DNA of 64,000 nt from the NCBI GenBank assembly GCA_963803155.1, contig CAWDMN010000081.1, positions 1 through 64,000 on the forward strand, in the 5' to 3' direction. Position 1 is the stretch's first letter. The number at the start of each line of letters is the position of its first letter. Shown here piece by piece: positions 27,121 to 36,601 of this stretch. A program made the translations under genes and the position numbers. This DNA is from CAWDMN01 sp963803155. Its GTDB lineage: Bacteria; Acidobacteriota; Terriglobia; Versatilivoradales; Versatilivoraceae. The notes below the pieces were generated by a model. The model saw only the letters and a list, made by a program, of their open reading frames with translations, did not search any database and was not told where the DNA came from.

Positions 27121-27307
27121 CTAACTAGAGTCCATTTATAAAGGCATAATTTTGATCTGTGAGGAATGACATTCATTGTAGGGCGTTTTTATAAAACGCC
27201 GGGGAAGCAGCTCCGGCGGTTGACACAACCGCCCTACAGGATGCGCCGCTTTTTCCGGCCTTCTCATTATTTGTCGAAAACGGACATTATAAATGGACTC
27301 TAGCTAG
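27121..27307. mobile_element. Second MITE-like element with 21-bp terminal inverted repeats
   Basis: CTAGAGTCCATTTATAA at 27125-27141 is exactly inverted at 27287-27303; extending outwards to 27121 and 27307 adds four bases with one mismatch. The 187-bp element carries an inner inverted structure from GTAGGGCG (27178) to CGCCCTAC (about 27238), with sub-hairpins GGCGTTTT/AAAACGCC and GGCGGTTG/CAACCGCC. Non-coding. It lies directly upstream of nnrDE and could supply a promoter or a transcript end. Confidence 0.75.
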
Positions 27308-27327
27308 AACGGCTCGCGGGAGCTTCG

Positions 27328-27341
27328 CCCCCCCCCCCCCC
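27328..27341 (+). repeat. Homopolymer of 14 cytosines
   Basis: 14 consecutive C between the MITE-like element and the nnrDE start (34 bp before ATG 27375). Such tracts are slippage-prone and, in a promoter or 5' leader, can vary expression. It may also be unreliable in length if the sequence comes from an assembly. Confidence 0.7.
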
Positions 27342-27374
27342 AGCTAAGGCCACGGAAGAAAGAGAGGATTGAAA

Positions 27375-28982
27375 ATGAAAATATTGACTGCCTCCCAAAT
27401 GCGAGAGGTGGATGAGCAAACGACCGAACGCTTTGGAGTTCCCAGCTTGATTTTGATGGAAAATGCCGGGATCGGTGTAGTGCGCGAAATGGCGAAGCAT
27501 TTCGGAGATTTGCGCAGCCGGCCGCTCGCCATCCTATGTGGCAAAGGCAATAATGGGGGTGACGGTTTTGTCGTGGCTCGTCAGCTCATCTTGCGCGGAC
27601 TGCGGCCGGAAATCTTCCTGTTCGCGGATTTAACGGAGCTGAAGGGAGATGCGCGGATCAATTATGAAATCCTCCAAAAATCGGGACAGTCTATCACTTC
27701 GGTGTGCGGTTGTAACGAAGAAGCTCTCGAGTCTCTCTTCTTGCGGCTTCGTCATTATCTGGTTGTGGATGCGCTCCTGGGGACGGGGACAAGACTTCCG
27801 GTGGAGGGCTTCTTTGCGCTTGTCTTGAAATATTTGCGGACAATTCCCCATCTCGTATCCATTGATGTCCCGTCCGGTTTGGAGTGCGAGTCGCTTCTCT
27901 TCTCCAAGTGGGAGCTATTGGCCCCTCTGGCGGAATTGACCGTCACCTTTACCGCTCCCAAACCCGCCCATATTTTTTCTCCCGCGGCTGACTACTCCCG
28001 CCAGTGGATTGTCGTGCCGATTGGCTCGCCGGACGCCCTCCTTGAGGATCCAAAATTCTATCTCAACTATTTCACCAGTCTGGAGGCCCAAGCCGCCCTG
28101 AGGCCATTCCGCCGTCCGCCGGCTTCCCACAAGGGAACCTATGGTCATCTGCTGGCGATCGGTGGCTCTTTGGGAAAAACCGGAGCTGCTTCGATGATGG
28201 CCCAATCCGCGCTCCTCTCCGGGGCCGGGTTGGTCACTCTGGCTACTGCTATTCCTTGTTTGCCCATAATTGCTTCACAAAATCTTGAGGTGATGACTGA
28301 ACCCCTTGAAGCCACTGAAACTGGAGCCATCTCGCATCGCGCCTTTGAATATGGACGAATGGAATCCGTTCTTCAGGGGAAAGACCTGATTGCCGTGGGC
28401 CCCGGCCTGGGGACACATCGGGAGACGGTGCAATTTATTTCCGAGTTACTCGACACCACGAGTTTGCCCGTCGTTCTGGATGCGGATGGAATCAATGCCT
28501 TTCACGGCCGCTTGGAAAAACTCCAAGGGAAAGACCGCCTTTTGATTTTGACACCTCACCCTGGAGAATTCGCCCGTCTGGTAGGAGTTTCCACTGCTTC
28601 CGTCCTGGAAGACCGGATTGACTTGGCGCGGCAATTCGCGCTGGAAAAGCAGCTGCACTTGGTTTTGAAAGGACACCGAACCATTTACGCAGCCCCGTCG
28701 GGGCAGCTTTTTGTGAACTCCACCGGCAATCCTGGCATGGCCACCGGCGGTTCGGGGGATGTTTTGACGGGATTGCTGGCTGGCTTGGCAGTACAGGCTT
28801 TGTGCCGCCAAATCCCACTGGAATCCACACTGGCGCTGGCTGTCTATCTGCACGGCTTGGCGGGTGATTTGGCTTCTCAAGCGAAAGGCGAAGCATCCCT
28901 GATCGCTTCCGATTTGATGGTTTATCTTCCCGGCGCTTTCCTGCAAACGCTGGGCTCCGGGGTTCAGTCTAATCTCTCTTGA
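27375..28982 (+). CDS. nnr: Bifunctional NAD(P)H-hydrate epimerase and ADP/ATP-dependent dehydratase
   Basis: Repairs hydrated NADH/NADPH: the N-terminal YjeF_N domain epimerises R-NAD(P)HX and the C-terminal carbohydrate-kinase-like domain removes water. 535 aa from ATG 27375 with GAGAGG upstream (TTG 27369 adds two). N-domain: ILTASQMREVDEQT, MENAG, CGKGNNGGDGFVVAR, and a catalytic-Asp region DALLGTGTR. C-domain from about residue 245: GHLLAIGGSLGKTGAASM, AVGPGLG, VLDADGINAF, LTPHPGEFARL, and GNPGMATGGSGDVLTG with the catalytic Asp. Complete. It ends tail-to-tail with the DUF481 gene, overlapping it by 14 bp. Confidence 0.95.
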   Translation: MKILTASQMREVDEQTTERFGVPSLILMENAGIGVVREMAKHFGDLRSRPLAILCGKGNNGGDGFVVARQLILRGLRPEIFLFADLTELKGDARINYEILQKSGQSITSVCGCNEEALESLFLRLRHYLVVDALLGTGTRLPVEGFFALVLKYLRTIPHLVSIDVPSGLECESLLFSKWELLAPLAELTVTFTAPKPAHIFSPAADYSRQWIVVPIGSPDALLEDPKFYLNYFTSLEAQAALRPFRRPPASHKGTYGHLLAIGGSLGKTGAASMMAQSALLSGAGLVTLATAIPCLPIIASQNLEVMTEPLEATETGAISHRAFEYGRMESVLQGKDLIAVGPGLGTHRETVQFISELLDTTSLPVVLDADGINAFHGRLEKLQGKDRLLILTPHPGEFARLVGVSTASVLEDRIDLARQFALEKQLHLVLKGHRTIYAAPSGQLFVNSTGNPGMATGGSGDVLTGLLAGLAVQALCRQIPLESTLALAVYLHGLAGDLASQAKGEASLIASDLMVYLPGAFLQTLGSGVQSNLS

Positions 28983-30027
28983 AAGAAAACCTCAGCCCCG
29001 TGGTGAGCAAGACATCATTTTTCTTATGGCCAGGGACAGGATCGTTTAGGAATCGGTCGCTCAGGGTCAGTTGCCACGAAAGCCATTTCTTAAGGACCGT
29101 GTTGGCGCCTATATCAAAATTCATCCGATACTGGCCGGCATCTTTCAAATTGTCGAACATCCGAAAAGATTGGGTCAAAGTTGTGGCCTTCGAAAATTTG
29201 CGCGAAAAGAGGTTCCCCCAATAACCTTCAGCGGAGTTGCGAGTCAATGGAGTGCTGAATTTTTCCCGACTGTAGTCGAGGCCGCCCAACAGATCCAGTT
29301 GAGTGAGATCATTTTTCAAAACGGAATAGCCGGCCCCTCCGCCCAGCACAAACCGGAGATCCAAGCTTTGAAAGGCGTCATATTCATAGTCGTTGAATAG
29401 ATTTAGGAATGCGCCTCGTTTAAGATTCCGATCATACATCCATCCCCCCCGGACAGCTTTTGCCGTGGTGGCCTTTGTCCCGTCCGCCAGCTTGCCGTTG
29501 GAATAAATCTGGTTGAAATAGGCGGAGGTCTTGTCGTTCCGGCTTTCACGCGTGGCTTTTAAAGCGGTGGCAATCGTGCTGGTCACGGCGTTTCCACGCG
29601 CAAAGCTTGCGCCCAAGTCCGCAAAACCGCTCCATAGCGAAAACACACCAGGATTCTGCAATCGTTCCCAAGCCTTCTGTTCTTCCGCATTGCGGATTGC
29701 CGCCACCTGTGGCATGGCGATTGACTCTGTAGCCGTCGAGGTCTTCACCGTCAGTTTGTTCTCTTCGGTCGCAATTTTGCCCTGCATGGATTTCCCGCCC
29801 GGCATCACCACCGCCAGCGGCTCCTCGGAAGTCACTTGAGTCACGGCTTCCCAAGGAATGGTAACCAGGCCGAAAATATCACTCTTAATCGTCAGGCTCG
29901 CACCATCTTTTTTCTGAATTTTTCCGGTAATCCGATCTCCATTTTTCAGAATCACCTGATCAGCCTGCGCACCCAATTGCAGCCCCAAAAACCAAAACAA
30001 AATAAAAATCCCTGAAGTAGTTTTCAT
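28969..30027 (-). CDS. DUF481-family outer-membrane beta-barrel protein
   Basis: 352 aa from ATG 30027, which has GAGGG upstream (the frame extends to 30108 without a ribosome site). Signal peptide KTTSGIFILFWFLGLQLGAQA. Residues about 25-120 form a small beta domain with QVILKNGDRITGKIQKKDG, a phrase common before DUF481 barrels. The rest alternates short amphipathic strands (GADLGASFARGN-like, KRGAFLNLFNDYEYDAF, LDLLGGLDYSREKFST) and ends LTTGLRFSFKRD with aromatic Phe near the C-terminus, as outer-membrane barrels do. DUF481 proteins are salt-induced outer-membrane proteins of unknown role. Supports a Gram-negative envelope. Confidence 0.85.
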   Translation of the reverse strand: MKTTSGIFILFWFLGLQLGAQADQVILKNGDRITGKIQKKDGASLTIKSDIFGLVTIPWEAVTQVTSEEPLAVVMPGGKSMQGKIATEENKLTVKTSTATESIAMPQVAAIRNAEEQKAWERLQNPGVFSLWSGFADLGASFARGNAVTSTIATALKATRESRNDKTSAYFNQIYSNGKLADGTKATTAKAVRGGWMYDRNLKRGAFLNLFNDYEYDAFQSLDLRFVLGGGAGYSVLKNDLTQLDLLGGLDYSREKFSTPLTRNSAEGYWGNLFSRKFSKATTLTQSFRMFDNLKDAGQYRMNFDIGANTVLKKWLSWQLTLSDRFLNDPVPGHKKNDVLLTTGLRFSFKRD

Positions 30028-30523
30028 AGAGCCCTCGCCAGTAACAAAAAAACATGTCAAGCCCGCCGCTTTTTTCTCTCCCGAAACCAGAAAAATACGC
30101 TTGGGCATAATAAGGCAACAACTATCAAAATTATAACACCGGAATTCCAGCGAATTGCGGGAGGATCTTCAAATTGAAAATGCAAAGTCGCAGTTGAAGG
30201 TTCTTCTCCTACAGCACGGTCTGAACGCGTTGCGCAGAGCTGCCTTTTGACACTGTGACGATTTGCCGAGGCCGAAGGAGTTGCTTGGATTCCGTGGAAA
30301 AAAGTCGCAGCGCAGGGTCAATTTTTGACTCTGCGGCAGTTCGCTCAGATCGTAGCTTGGATGAGGCTCAGGGAAAAAGCCGCAGACTCGTTGGGAAACA
30401 CAAGTCTGCGCTACGGCAGCGTCTTTTTATGCCCCTCAAATGTCAAATGATTGAGGTTTTTTATGGGAGGCGATGCTATACTTCGGCCATCATCAACAGG
30501 ATGCTTCTGATCGAGAGACTGTC
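30028..30523. other. Intergenic region between divergent DUF481 and winged-helix genes
   Basis: About 500 bp, no gene. It contains partly repeated GTCGCAGCGCAG / GCCGCAGACTCG / TCTGCGCTACGGCAGCG phrases (30300-30420) that can pair, similar in style to other repeats here. Promoters for both genes must lie inside but were not resolved. Confidence 0.4.
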
Positions 30524-32749
30524 ATGAGCCAAGACCATGGCGGGTGGATCGTCCGATTCGGTGTTTATGAAGCTAATCTGCGTACCGGGGAGCTGCGCAA
30601 GCAAGGCGCCCGAATCAAACTCCAGGAACAGCCGTTCCAGGTGCTGGCGATGCTGCTGGAAAAGCCCGGAGAAATTGTCACGCGGGAGGAGATGCGGCAA
30701 CGGCTTTGGCCCGAGGACACCTTTGTCGATTTCGATCACAGCCTGAACAAGGCCGTCAATAAGGTCCGCGACGCGCTTTGTGACTCGGCGGATAATCCCC
30801 GGTTCGTGGAAACCCTGGCCCGGCGGGGCTACCGATTCCTTGCACCCGTCCATTATCCTGATCCAGAGGGAAAACATTCCAAGGATTCCGGCTCAAGCCC
30901 GGCCGTGATTGGCGCTGACGCCTCCGTCGGTCAGACCGGTCCCGGTCTGATGACAACGATTCCGGCGACCAAGCAAGAACCTCCAAAAATTGTAGCTACA
31001 CCAGTGGTACATCCTCTTCCCTGGTGGCGGAGACACATCTGGACTATCGCATTCATCGGCCTGTTGGTATTGGCTTCAGTCGCCTATCTTTTCCGCCCGG
31101 AAATGCCCGTGCCCAGAATTGCTCGTGTAGTCCAATTGACTAACGACGGTATGGCAAAGACTTGGCTGAATTGGGGTGGTTCGAAGCTGTTCTTTAGGAT
31201 GGCTCGGGAGGGGAAATACAGGATTTTTCAAATGCCGGATGCGGATGCTGGAGGAACTCCCCAAGATATCAGCCACCTGTTTCCAGAGAAGGTGTCTAAT
31301 TTTCTAATTTGGGATGCCTCAACCGATGGCAATCGACTGCTTCTAACCTGTCTGGAAAATATCGCCACTGAATCGGATTTCCCGGTTTGGACGTTTGACT
31401 TTCGGAACCAAGCCTTGCAGCGCGTTGGCAACTTGAAGGGGAGTTGGTTTCGCATGTCGCCGGATGAGAAGAAGATTGCTTTTCTTAGCAACGGAAGAGA
31501 TTTGTACCTGGCTGAAGCTGATGGCAGCCAACTCAAGAAGATTTATTCGTTTAAAAATAGATCCGCATTTTTGAAATGGCATCCAAATGGAAAAGCGTTG
31601 CGGGCTTATTCTCGCCTCGATTCGGATCAAAATTGGGCGATTTGGGATATTGGCTTGGACGGAACTGGCCTACATCAGATTCTCCCGAATTGGAAATTAG
31701 AGCAGGGAATCGGAGACTTCACTTGGGATGGGAAATATTATGTTTTTTTGGTCATTAAGTCGGTGAACGAACTCTGGGCGCATAACGAAAAAGCGGATTT
31801 TTTTCACCGGCAGCGCCAGGCACCAACTCAAGTCACGTTTGGTCCGGAAGATTTAGGTTCGAATGCAGCAAGCAAAATCGCACCCATTTTCTTTGCCACT
31901 GGAAATATATCCCGGCAGGCAGAAATGATGCAAATTGATTTGAAGAGCGGCAAGAGAATTCCTTTTTTAGGTGGGATATCAGCGGACTGTCTCGATTTTT
32001 CCAGGGACGGGGAATGGATAGCGTATGTGACCTACCCTGAATTTGAGATGTGGCGGAGACGGAAGGATGGGAGTGAAAAACTGAAACTGATCTCCAAACC
32101 GAACCTAAGCTATATGCCACGCTGGTCGCCGGATGGGACAAAAATTACATTTTATTTTCGCCCACCAGGAAAGCCTTGGAAAATTGCGCTCATTCCACGA
32201 GATGGTGGAGAGCCCGAAATCTTAATCCTTGGGGCTGAGACGGATGTCGACCCCAATTGGTCCCCCGACGGAACCAAGATTGTTTATTCCCTTCCATTGC
32301 CTACTGTTTATCCCAGTAAGATGGAGGAGGGAAAGATATGGATATTGGATTTGAATTCAAGAAAAATAACAGAAGTCCCAGGATCGCAAGGACTGTGGTA
32401 CCCCCGCTGGTCGCCGGATGGAAAGTATTTGAGCGCCCACAATATAGAAATGAAACTCAAATTGTATGAATTCAAGACCAACCGCTGGACGGAATTGGTG
32501 CATTTTGGTTGTGGTTTCCCGAATTGGTCTCGGGATGGGAAATTCATTCAGTTCGGACATGTTAATCCGGATTCAGGGATTTATCGAGCTTGGATTGCGG
32601 ATGGGAAAGTGGAGAGGATTGTTGACCTTCGGGAAATAAAAATGACTGGCAACTGGTTCCATTGGTTGGGCATGACCCCCGAGGGAGACCCCCTGATCCT
32701 GGAGTCGCGCGACAGCAACGAAATCTTCGCCTACCATCTCGAATATTGA
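30524..32749 (+). CDS. CadC/ToxR-like winged-helix protein with membrane helix and TolB-type propeller
   Basis: 741 aa from ATG 30524 (GAGAG seven bases upstream; the frame also opens at 30473). N-terminal OmpR-type winged helix (about 10-105: LQEQPFQVLAMLLEKPGEIVTREEMRQRLWP..., VETLARRGYRFLAPV), Pro/Thr-rich linker, one membrane helix (about 165-185, IWTIAFIGLLVLASVAYLF), then periplasmic PD40/WD40-like repeats with SPDGTKI and WSPDG cores (MPRWSPDGTKITFYF, PNWSPDGTKIVYS, PRWSPDGKYLSAH). So DNA binding in the cytoplasm is tied to a sensor domain outside. This architecture is very common in Acidobacteria. Targets unknown; the flanking genes give no clear candidate. Confidence 0.9.
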   Translation: MSQDHGGWIVRFGVYEANLRTGELRKQGARIKLQEQPFQVLAMLLEKPGEIVTREEMRQRLWPEDTFVDFDHSLNKAVNKVRDALCDSADNPRFVETLARRGYRFLAPVHYPDPEGKHSKDSGSSPAVIGADASVGQTGPGLMTTIPATKQEPPKIVATPVVHPLPWWRRHIWTIAFIGLLVLASVAYLFRPEMPVPRIARVVQLTNDGMAKTWLNWGGSKLFFRMAREGKYRIFQMPDADAGGTPQDISHLFPEKVSNFLIWDASTDGNRLLLTCLENIATESDFPVWTFDFRNQALQRVGNLKGSWFRMSPDEKKIAFLSNGRDLYLAEADGSQLKKIYSFKNRSAFLKWHPNGKALRAYSRLDSDQNWAIWDIGLDGTGLHQILPNWKLEQGIGDFTWDGKYYVFLVIKSVNELWAHNEKADFFHRQRQAPTQVTFGPEDLGSNAASKIAPIFFATGNISRQAEMMQIDLKSGKRIPFLGGISADCLDFSRDGEWIAYVTYPEFEMWRRRKDGSEKLKLISKPNLSYMPRWSPDGTKITFYFRPPGKPWKIALIPRDGGEPEILILGAETDVDPNWSPDGTKIVYSLPLPTVYPSKMEEGKIWILDLNSRKITEVPGSQGLWYPRWSPDGKYLSAHNIEMKLKLYEFKTNRWTELVHFGCGFPNWSRDGKFIQFGHVNPDSGIYRAWIADGKVERIVDLREIKMTGNWFHWLGMTPEGDPLILESRDSNEIFAYHLEY

Positions 32750-33186
32750 TTCACCCCCCCCTGAAGAACCAGGCTCCGCAAGGTTCAAACACCTGTAATC
32801 TTGCGGGCCTCTTTGCCTAAAGTGAAGGGGCCATTGTGCAAAAAAGCAACGCCTCCCGCGTCCCTGCCGGGACGCAACAACGAGGGGCGCGAAAGATCCA
32901 GGGACAGCGCGCGTCCGGCAGAGCAAAACCTGATCAGGCCGCGCTTGTCCCTGGTTATTCTCCGATGTCCCTCCGGGACAATCGTGGCGATCACTCTTGA
33001 AAAATATCCGGGAGCGGCACGGTCAGGCGATATTGGCCCCGGAGGGGCCAGGGAAAATAGCCAGGGACAAGCGGGCCGATTGAGGTGCAATGCGCCCAAA
33101 ATGGCGACATTGCGATCGGCCCGCGCCGTCCCTGGGTTTCAGCGGGAAAAAAACGGGGCGCCCCGGCAGGGGCGTGGGAGGCGAAG
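32750..33186. other. Palindrome-rich region upstream of the transposase gene
   Basis: No gene. Contains direct repeat R1 (32858-32989) and a long hairpin whose arms are 33061-33080 (CCAGGGACAAGCGGGCCGAT) and 33115-33135, then a small CGCCCC/GGGGCG hairpin at 33160-33175 twelve bases before the transposase ATG. Confidence 0.65.
32858..32989 (+). repeat. 132-bp direct repeat R1 (BIME-like) left of the transposase
   Basis: Begins with hairpin GCGTCCC-TGCC-GGGACGC, has a central hairpin CCAGGGACAGCGCG/CGCGCTTGTCCCTGG, and ends with TGTCCC-TCC-GGGACA. It is about 85% identical by eye to R2 at 33670-33801, has exactly the same length and the same orientation. Confidence 0.85.
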
Positions 33187-33634
33187 ATGCCATCAACTCA
33201 CGTGGGCCTCTATTTTCACTTGATTTTCAGCACCAAGGAGCGTGTTCCGATGATGCACGAATCCTGGCGGCCACGGATGCATTCCTACTTGGGAGGATGT
33301 GTCCGAACCACGGGAGGTGTAGCCTTGGAAGTGGGAGGCATTGCCGATCATGTTCATCTTCTGGTAAGCCTGAAGGCCACCCAGAGTTTGGCTGAACTGC
33401 TAAAAGAGATCAAGCAATCCTCCTCGCTATGGGTGCATGAGGAATTGGGAAAAGCTAAATTCAGCTGGCAGGAGGGATACGGCGCATTTTCCGTCAGTCC
33501 ATCGCAAATTGAAGCGGTACGCGATTATATTGCAGACCAGGAGGATTCACCATCGCAAGCAAAGCCTTCAAGAGGAGTACCTGGAATTCCTCAAAGAGAG
33601 CGGAATTGAATATGATCCCAGGTACCTTTGGTGA
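33187..33634 (+). pseudogene. IS200/RAYT-type Y1 transposase, frameshifted
   Basis: ATG 33187 starts a Y1 transposase of the REP-associated (RAYT)/IS200-like class: THVGLYFHLIFSTKERVP, HUH motif in GGIADHVHLLVSL, SWQEGYGAFSVSPSQ, and the catalytic-Tyr helix in AVRDYIADQE. The frame then loses homology, while the next frame continues with the family tail (IHHRKQSLQEEYLEFLKESG... YLW, stop TGA at 33632-33634). One extra G in CAGGAGGATTCAC near 33541 explains it; removing it gives YIADQEIHHRKQSLQEE. Restored length is about 148 aa, normal for the family. Both HUH and Tyr lie before the break, so some activity might remain. Flanked by R1 and R2. Confidence 0.85.
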
Positions 33635-33669
33635 AATTCGGATAACGATAATGGTGGGCATCCCCTCCA

Positions 33670-33801
33670 GCGTCCCTGCCGGGACGCGACAACATGTGGC
33701 TCGAAATTACCAGGGACAGCGCGCGTCCGGCAGAGCAAGACCTGGGCAGACCGCGCTTGTCTCTGGCTATTGTCCGCTGTCCCTCCGGGACAATGGTGGC
33801 G
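33670..33801 (+). repeat. 132-bp direct repeat R2 (BIME-like) right of the transposase
   Basis: Same hairpin series as R1: GCGTCCC-TGCC-GGGACGC at 33670-33687, central CCAGGGACAGCGCG with CGCGCTTGTCTCTGG, and TGTCCC-TCC-GGGACA at 33778-33792. R1-transposase-R2 forms a 944-bp unit. Confidence 0.85.
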
Positions 33802-34097
33802 CTCCCTTATTCCACGCCAAGTCATGGTAGGCAATTTTAAGAAGATATAGTTTTAAAGTCTGGCGCTTGCTGTCCTACCCTTGCTATCCCCCCGGGAAAA
33901 TCATCGCGCTCCTTGCGCTCCTTCATTCCATGCGGGAGTCATGGCAAACAATTTGAAATTGATGTGGTTTTCAAATCAGAAACGCAGAGTCCAGCCATAA
34001 TCTGAATCCACTCTGCCGCGCCCATGGGGCCGATCATTGACTTGGCGTCTTCTGAAAATGGTCACTCTATTCCGCAATTCTCAACAATCCTCAATCC
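33802..34097. other. Gene-free stretch downstream of R2
   Basis: About 300 bp before the end of the convergent GH31 gene. Weak echoes of the R2 phrases (CTTGCTGTCCTACCC, CCCCCGGGA, ATTCCA...GAGTCATGG versus ATTCCACGCCAAGTCATGG at 33810) suggest an older, decayed repeat. No gene. Confidence 0.35.
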
Positions 34098-36299
34098 TCA
34101 CCCTCCCATCTTCTTCCACTCTTTGATCAGGTATGGCGGAACAGCAGCAGTTCCGCTCCGGGTGGTGAATCCTTTCTGGACAGTCGGATCCCATTTTAAA
34201 TCGAGCTGGGTCAGCACCCCCTTGGAGAGGTCCCAGCTGGTTCCATCTTCTTCAAACAAAGTGCAGGGCAGATGTCCTTTGCCATACACTTGGACTGTAA
34301 GCTGGAGGCTATTGGGATCGCCGGTATGAAGCGTCGCTTCAGCCAGAGGCAAAAGCGTTCCGCTTTGGACAAACACCGGAATGCGATCAAGGGGGACTTG
34401 CATGGTGAATTTTTTCCCCCTTTTATCTTCTGGTTCGTCCAAAAATCAAACCACTCTCCTGCGGGGAGATAGATTTCACGCTGGCTCATGCCTGCGGTGA
34501 CTGGCGCCACGACAATGTTTTCACCCATCCAATATTCATCATCCACCACCCAGGTGCCCGGGTCATCCGGATTGTCCAAGACCAGTGCCCGGAAAGGGGG
34601 AAGTCCTTCGCGAAAATAGCGCACAAATGCAGCATGCAAATATGGAATGAAGCGCATACGCCAGCGCAACAACTCTCTGCAGGCGCTTTCCAACTTTTGC
34701 CAGTCCGCCGCCAGTTGATCCGAGTTGTTTTTCTTCGCCTCGACTTGCTTCCAGGGAGGATTTTTGATGTACCAGGCATTGATCATTGCCAGTGGAGAAA
34801 ATACAACTGTCTGCATACGCCGGATCAAATCCTCCCCGTTTTCGGCATCCCGCACTTCCGGGCACCAGAGCAGGCCGGAAAATCCACAATTTACCACGCC
34901 TCGAATAAAGTCTTGGTGGCCATACAAGTCGCTATAAAGCACAAAGGGGAAAGGAGCGGCCAGCGCGTGCGAAGAGCGAACCAAATTGTAAGTGCGGCGA
35001 TTATGGCGCTGGAAAATTTCCAGGATAGTCTGCTGATATTTGATGCCATAAAACGAATGCATCTGTTCTCCATCGGCGCCCGACGGGAACTGACTGATCT
35101 CGGGGAAGGCCCACTGTTGCACCATGTCCGAGTTGTCGCATTCGTCCAGTTTGTAGCCGGAAATGCCGATTGAAACGTGCTCTTTTTCCTGGAGCGCAGC
35201 GAAAATTTTTCGCGCTTCAGGCATCAACAAATCCGGGGCAATGCCACCCATTCCCTGATAGTCCCCGGAAAGAGGATGAAGATCGCGGTAGATCGGGGAA
35301 CTGGGATGGATAAAAGCGTGCTCCCATAGATTGAGTTGATATCCTTGCCGGGCAAGGCTTTCCACAAGAGTTTTAGGATTTTTGAATTTGTCGCTCCACA
35401 GGAAAGTGCAAGGGTAGGCATGAGTCTGCCAACCAGGTTCCAGGCCAAGCACATCGCACGGAATCTGACTGCGCCGGAGTTCTTCCGATGTGGCCAGCAC
35501 CTTAGTCTGATCGAAGCGGAGATCGCATCGATACCAGAAGCCCAGTCCCCACCGGGATGGGAGACAGCCACCTCCCGAAAACAGGTTGTACCTCTGGACA
35601 GCCTGACGCATTGTGGGTCCGGCAAAAATATATAGATCTACTCCCTGAGAGGCGGGAATTTCAATGATCATGCGTGAGGCTTCACCACAGTTAAACTTGA
35701 AATAAGCTTCCGGAACTCGTGATTTATCCCACCTCAAACGGCTCTTCCGAGCTGATTTTTCCTTTCCCACCGGTTCTTTCCGGCCTTTGCCACCACAATA
35801 AAAAGTGGCATATCGCGCCGTATCGACCAAGATACCATAGCCGCGAGTAGTCACATAAAATGGGACGGGGGCATGAGAGTCTCCAAGGTCGACCTTGGGA
35901 TCGGCATTCACACGGAGCGTCTTCTTGGTTCCCCGCTGCATAAAAGAAAGCAACTGGAGACCCAAGCCATACACCAGCTCATCCGGCTCCAGAGGCAGGC
36001 TGACCACAAAGCCCCGTTTGCTTGCATGTCCCTGAATTTTCTCGTTGGGGAGTGGGGAGGAAGCTTCCGGCAACGACCGCATCGCGGTCTCCGCGGGAGA
36101 AAAAGCTCGTTGGTTCACGGGCGTCAGTTTTTCCGGCTCGCCAAATCGAACTTTCCATATTCCGGGGGCTATATTCTGCCAGACTCCGCTGACCGCATCG
36201 GCAAAGTCTTCCACTTTCTTAGATTCTCCACAACCGGATACTACGGCAGATCCCACTAAGGCGGAATGCGGCAGTGGAGGCAAACTGCCGACGATTCAT
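34098..36299 (-). CDS. Glycoside hydrolase family 31 lipoprotein with two apparent frameshifts
   Basis: Alpha-glucosidase/alpha-xylosidase-like GH31 enzyme. Core motifs: SRWGLGFWYRCDL, CDVLGLEPGWQTH, the nucleophile region GISGYKLDECDNSD, the acid/base region HQDFIRGVVNCGFSGLLWCPEV and YLPAGEWFDFWTNQ near the end. The start is odd: ATG 36299 reads MNRRQFASTAA, a Tat signal, then must shift one base near 36265 to enter the main frame LVGSAVVSGCGESKK, giving a Tat-lipobox hybrid typical of exported lipoproteins; the main frame alone begins only at TTG 36283. The second break is in AAAAGGGGGAAAAAA at 34424-34410, where one missing base moves the C-terminal sandwich domain (KKFTMQVPLDRIPVFVQSG, end at 34098) to another frame. 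Restored length about 733 aa. Confidence 0.8.
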
Positions 36300-36601
36300 T
36301 TTCATTTTGGCTCCAGTCATGGATTAGAGTCTTTTCCAAATTTTAGCCGCTCAGATAACAGGATGAGTGGCAGCCACAGTGAGCGTATTCCAGCGAGTCG
36401 TGGGCTTTTGGCCAGGCCGCCAGGCTCCACGCCTCGTAAAAGGCACTCAGCGTGGCTACCATTCACCGGCACACCTGAGGAGATATGTCTTTTCTTCTTA
36501 TGAGCGCAATTCAGTCTGGTCCAGGCTCCCATCGAGGACCAAACCGCGAGGCCGCAATCCGGCGCGGACTGGAGGATATCGACGGCTCCAGACCAGGAAG
36601 A
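36300..36601. other. Gene-free stretch between GH31 and SpoIIE-like genes
   Basis: About 300 bp between two minus-strand genes; it should contain the GH31 promoter. No hairpin or repeat family of this window was recognised, and the short frames seen are not protein-like. Confidence 0.4.

Larger units (their letters stand above)
26893..27374. other. Repeat-filled intergenic region before nnrDE
   Basis: No gene. It holds a truncated MITE copy (about 27009-27120), a complete second MITE-like element (27121-27307) directly abutting it, and a run of 14 C at 27328-27341 just before the nnrDE ribosome-binding site. Confidence 0.6.

Noticed and set aside
32801..33223. Plus-strand frame through R1 and the transposase start
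   Set aside because: Its translation merely reads the palindromic repeats; Arg/Pro-rich with no domain.
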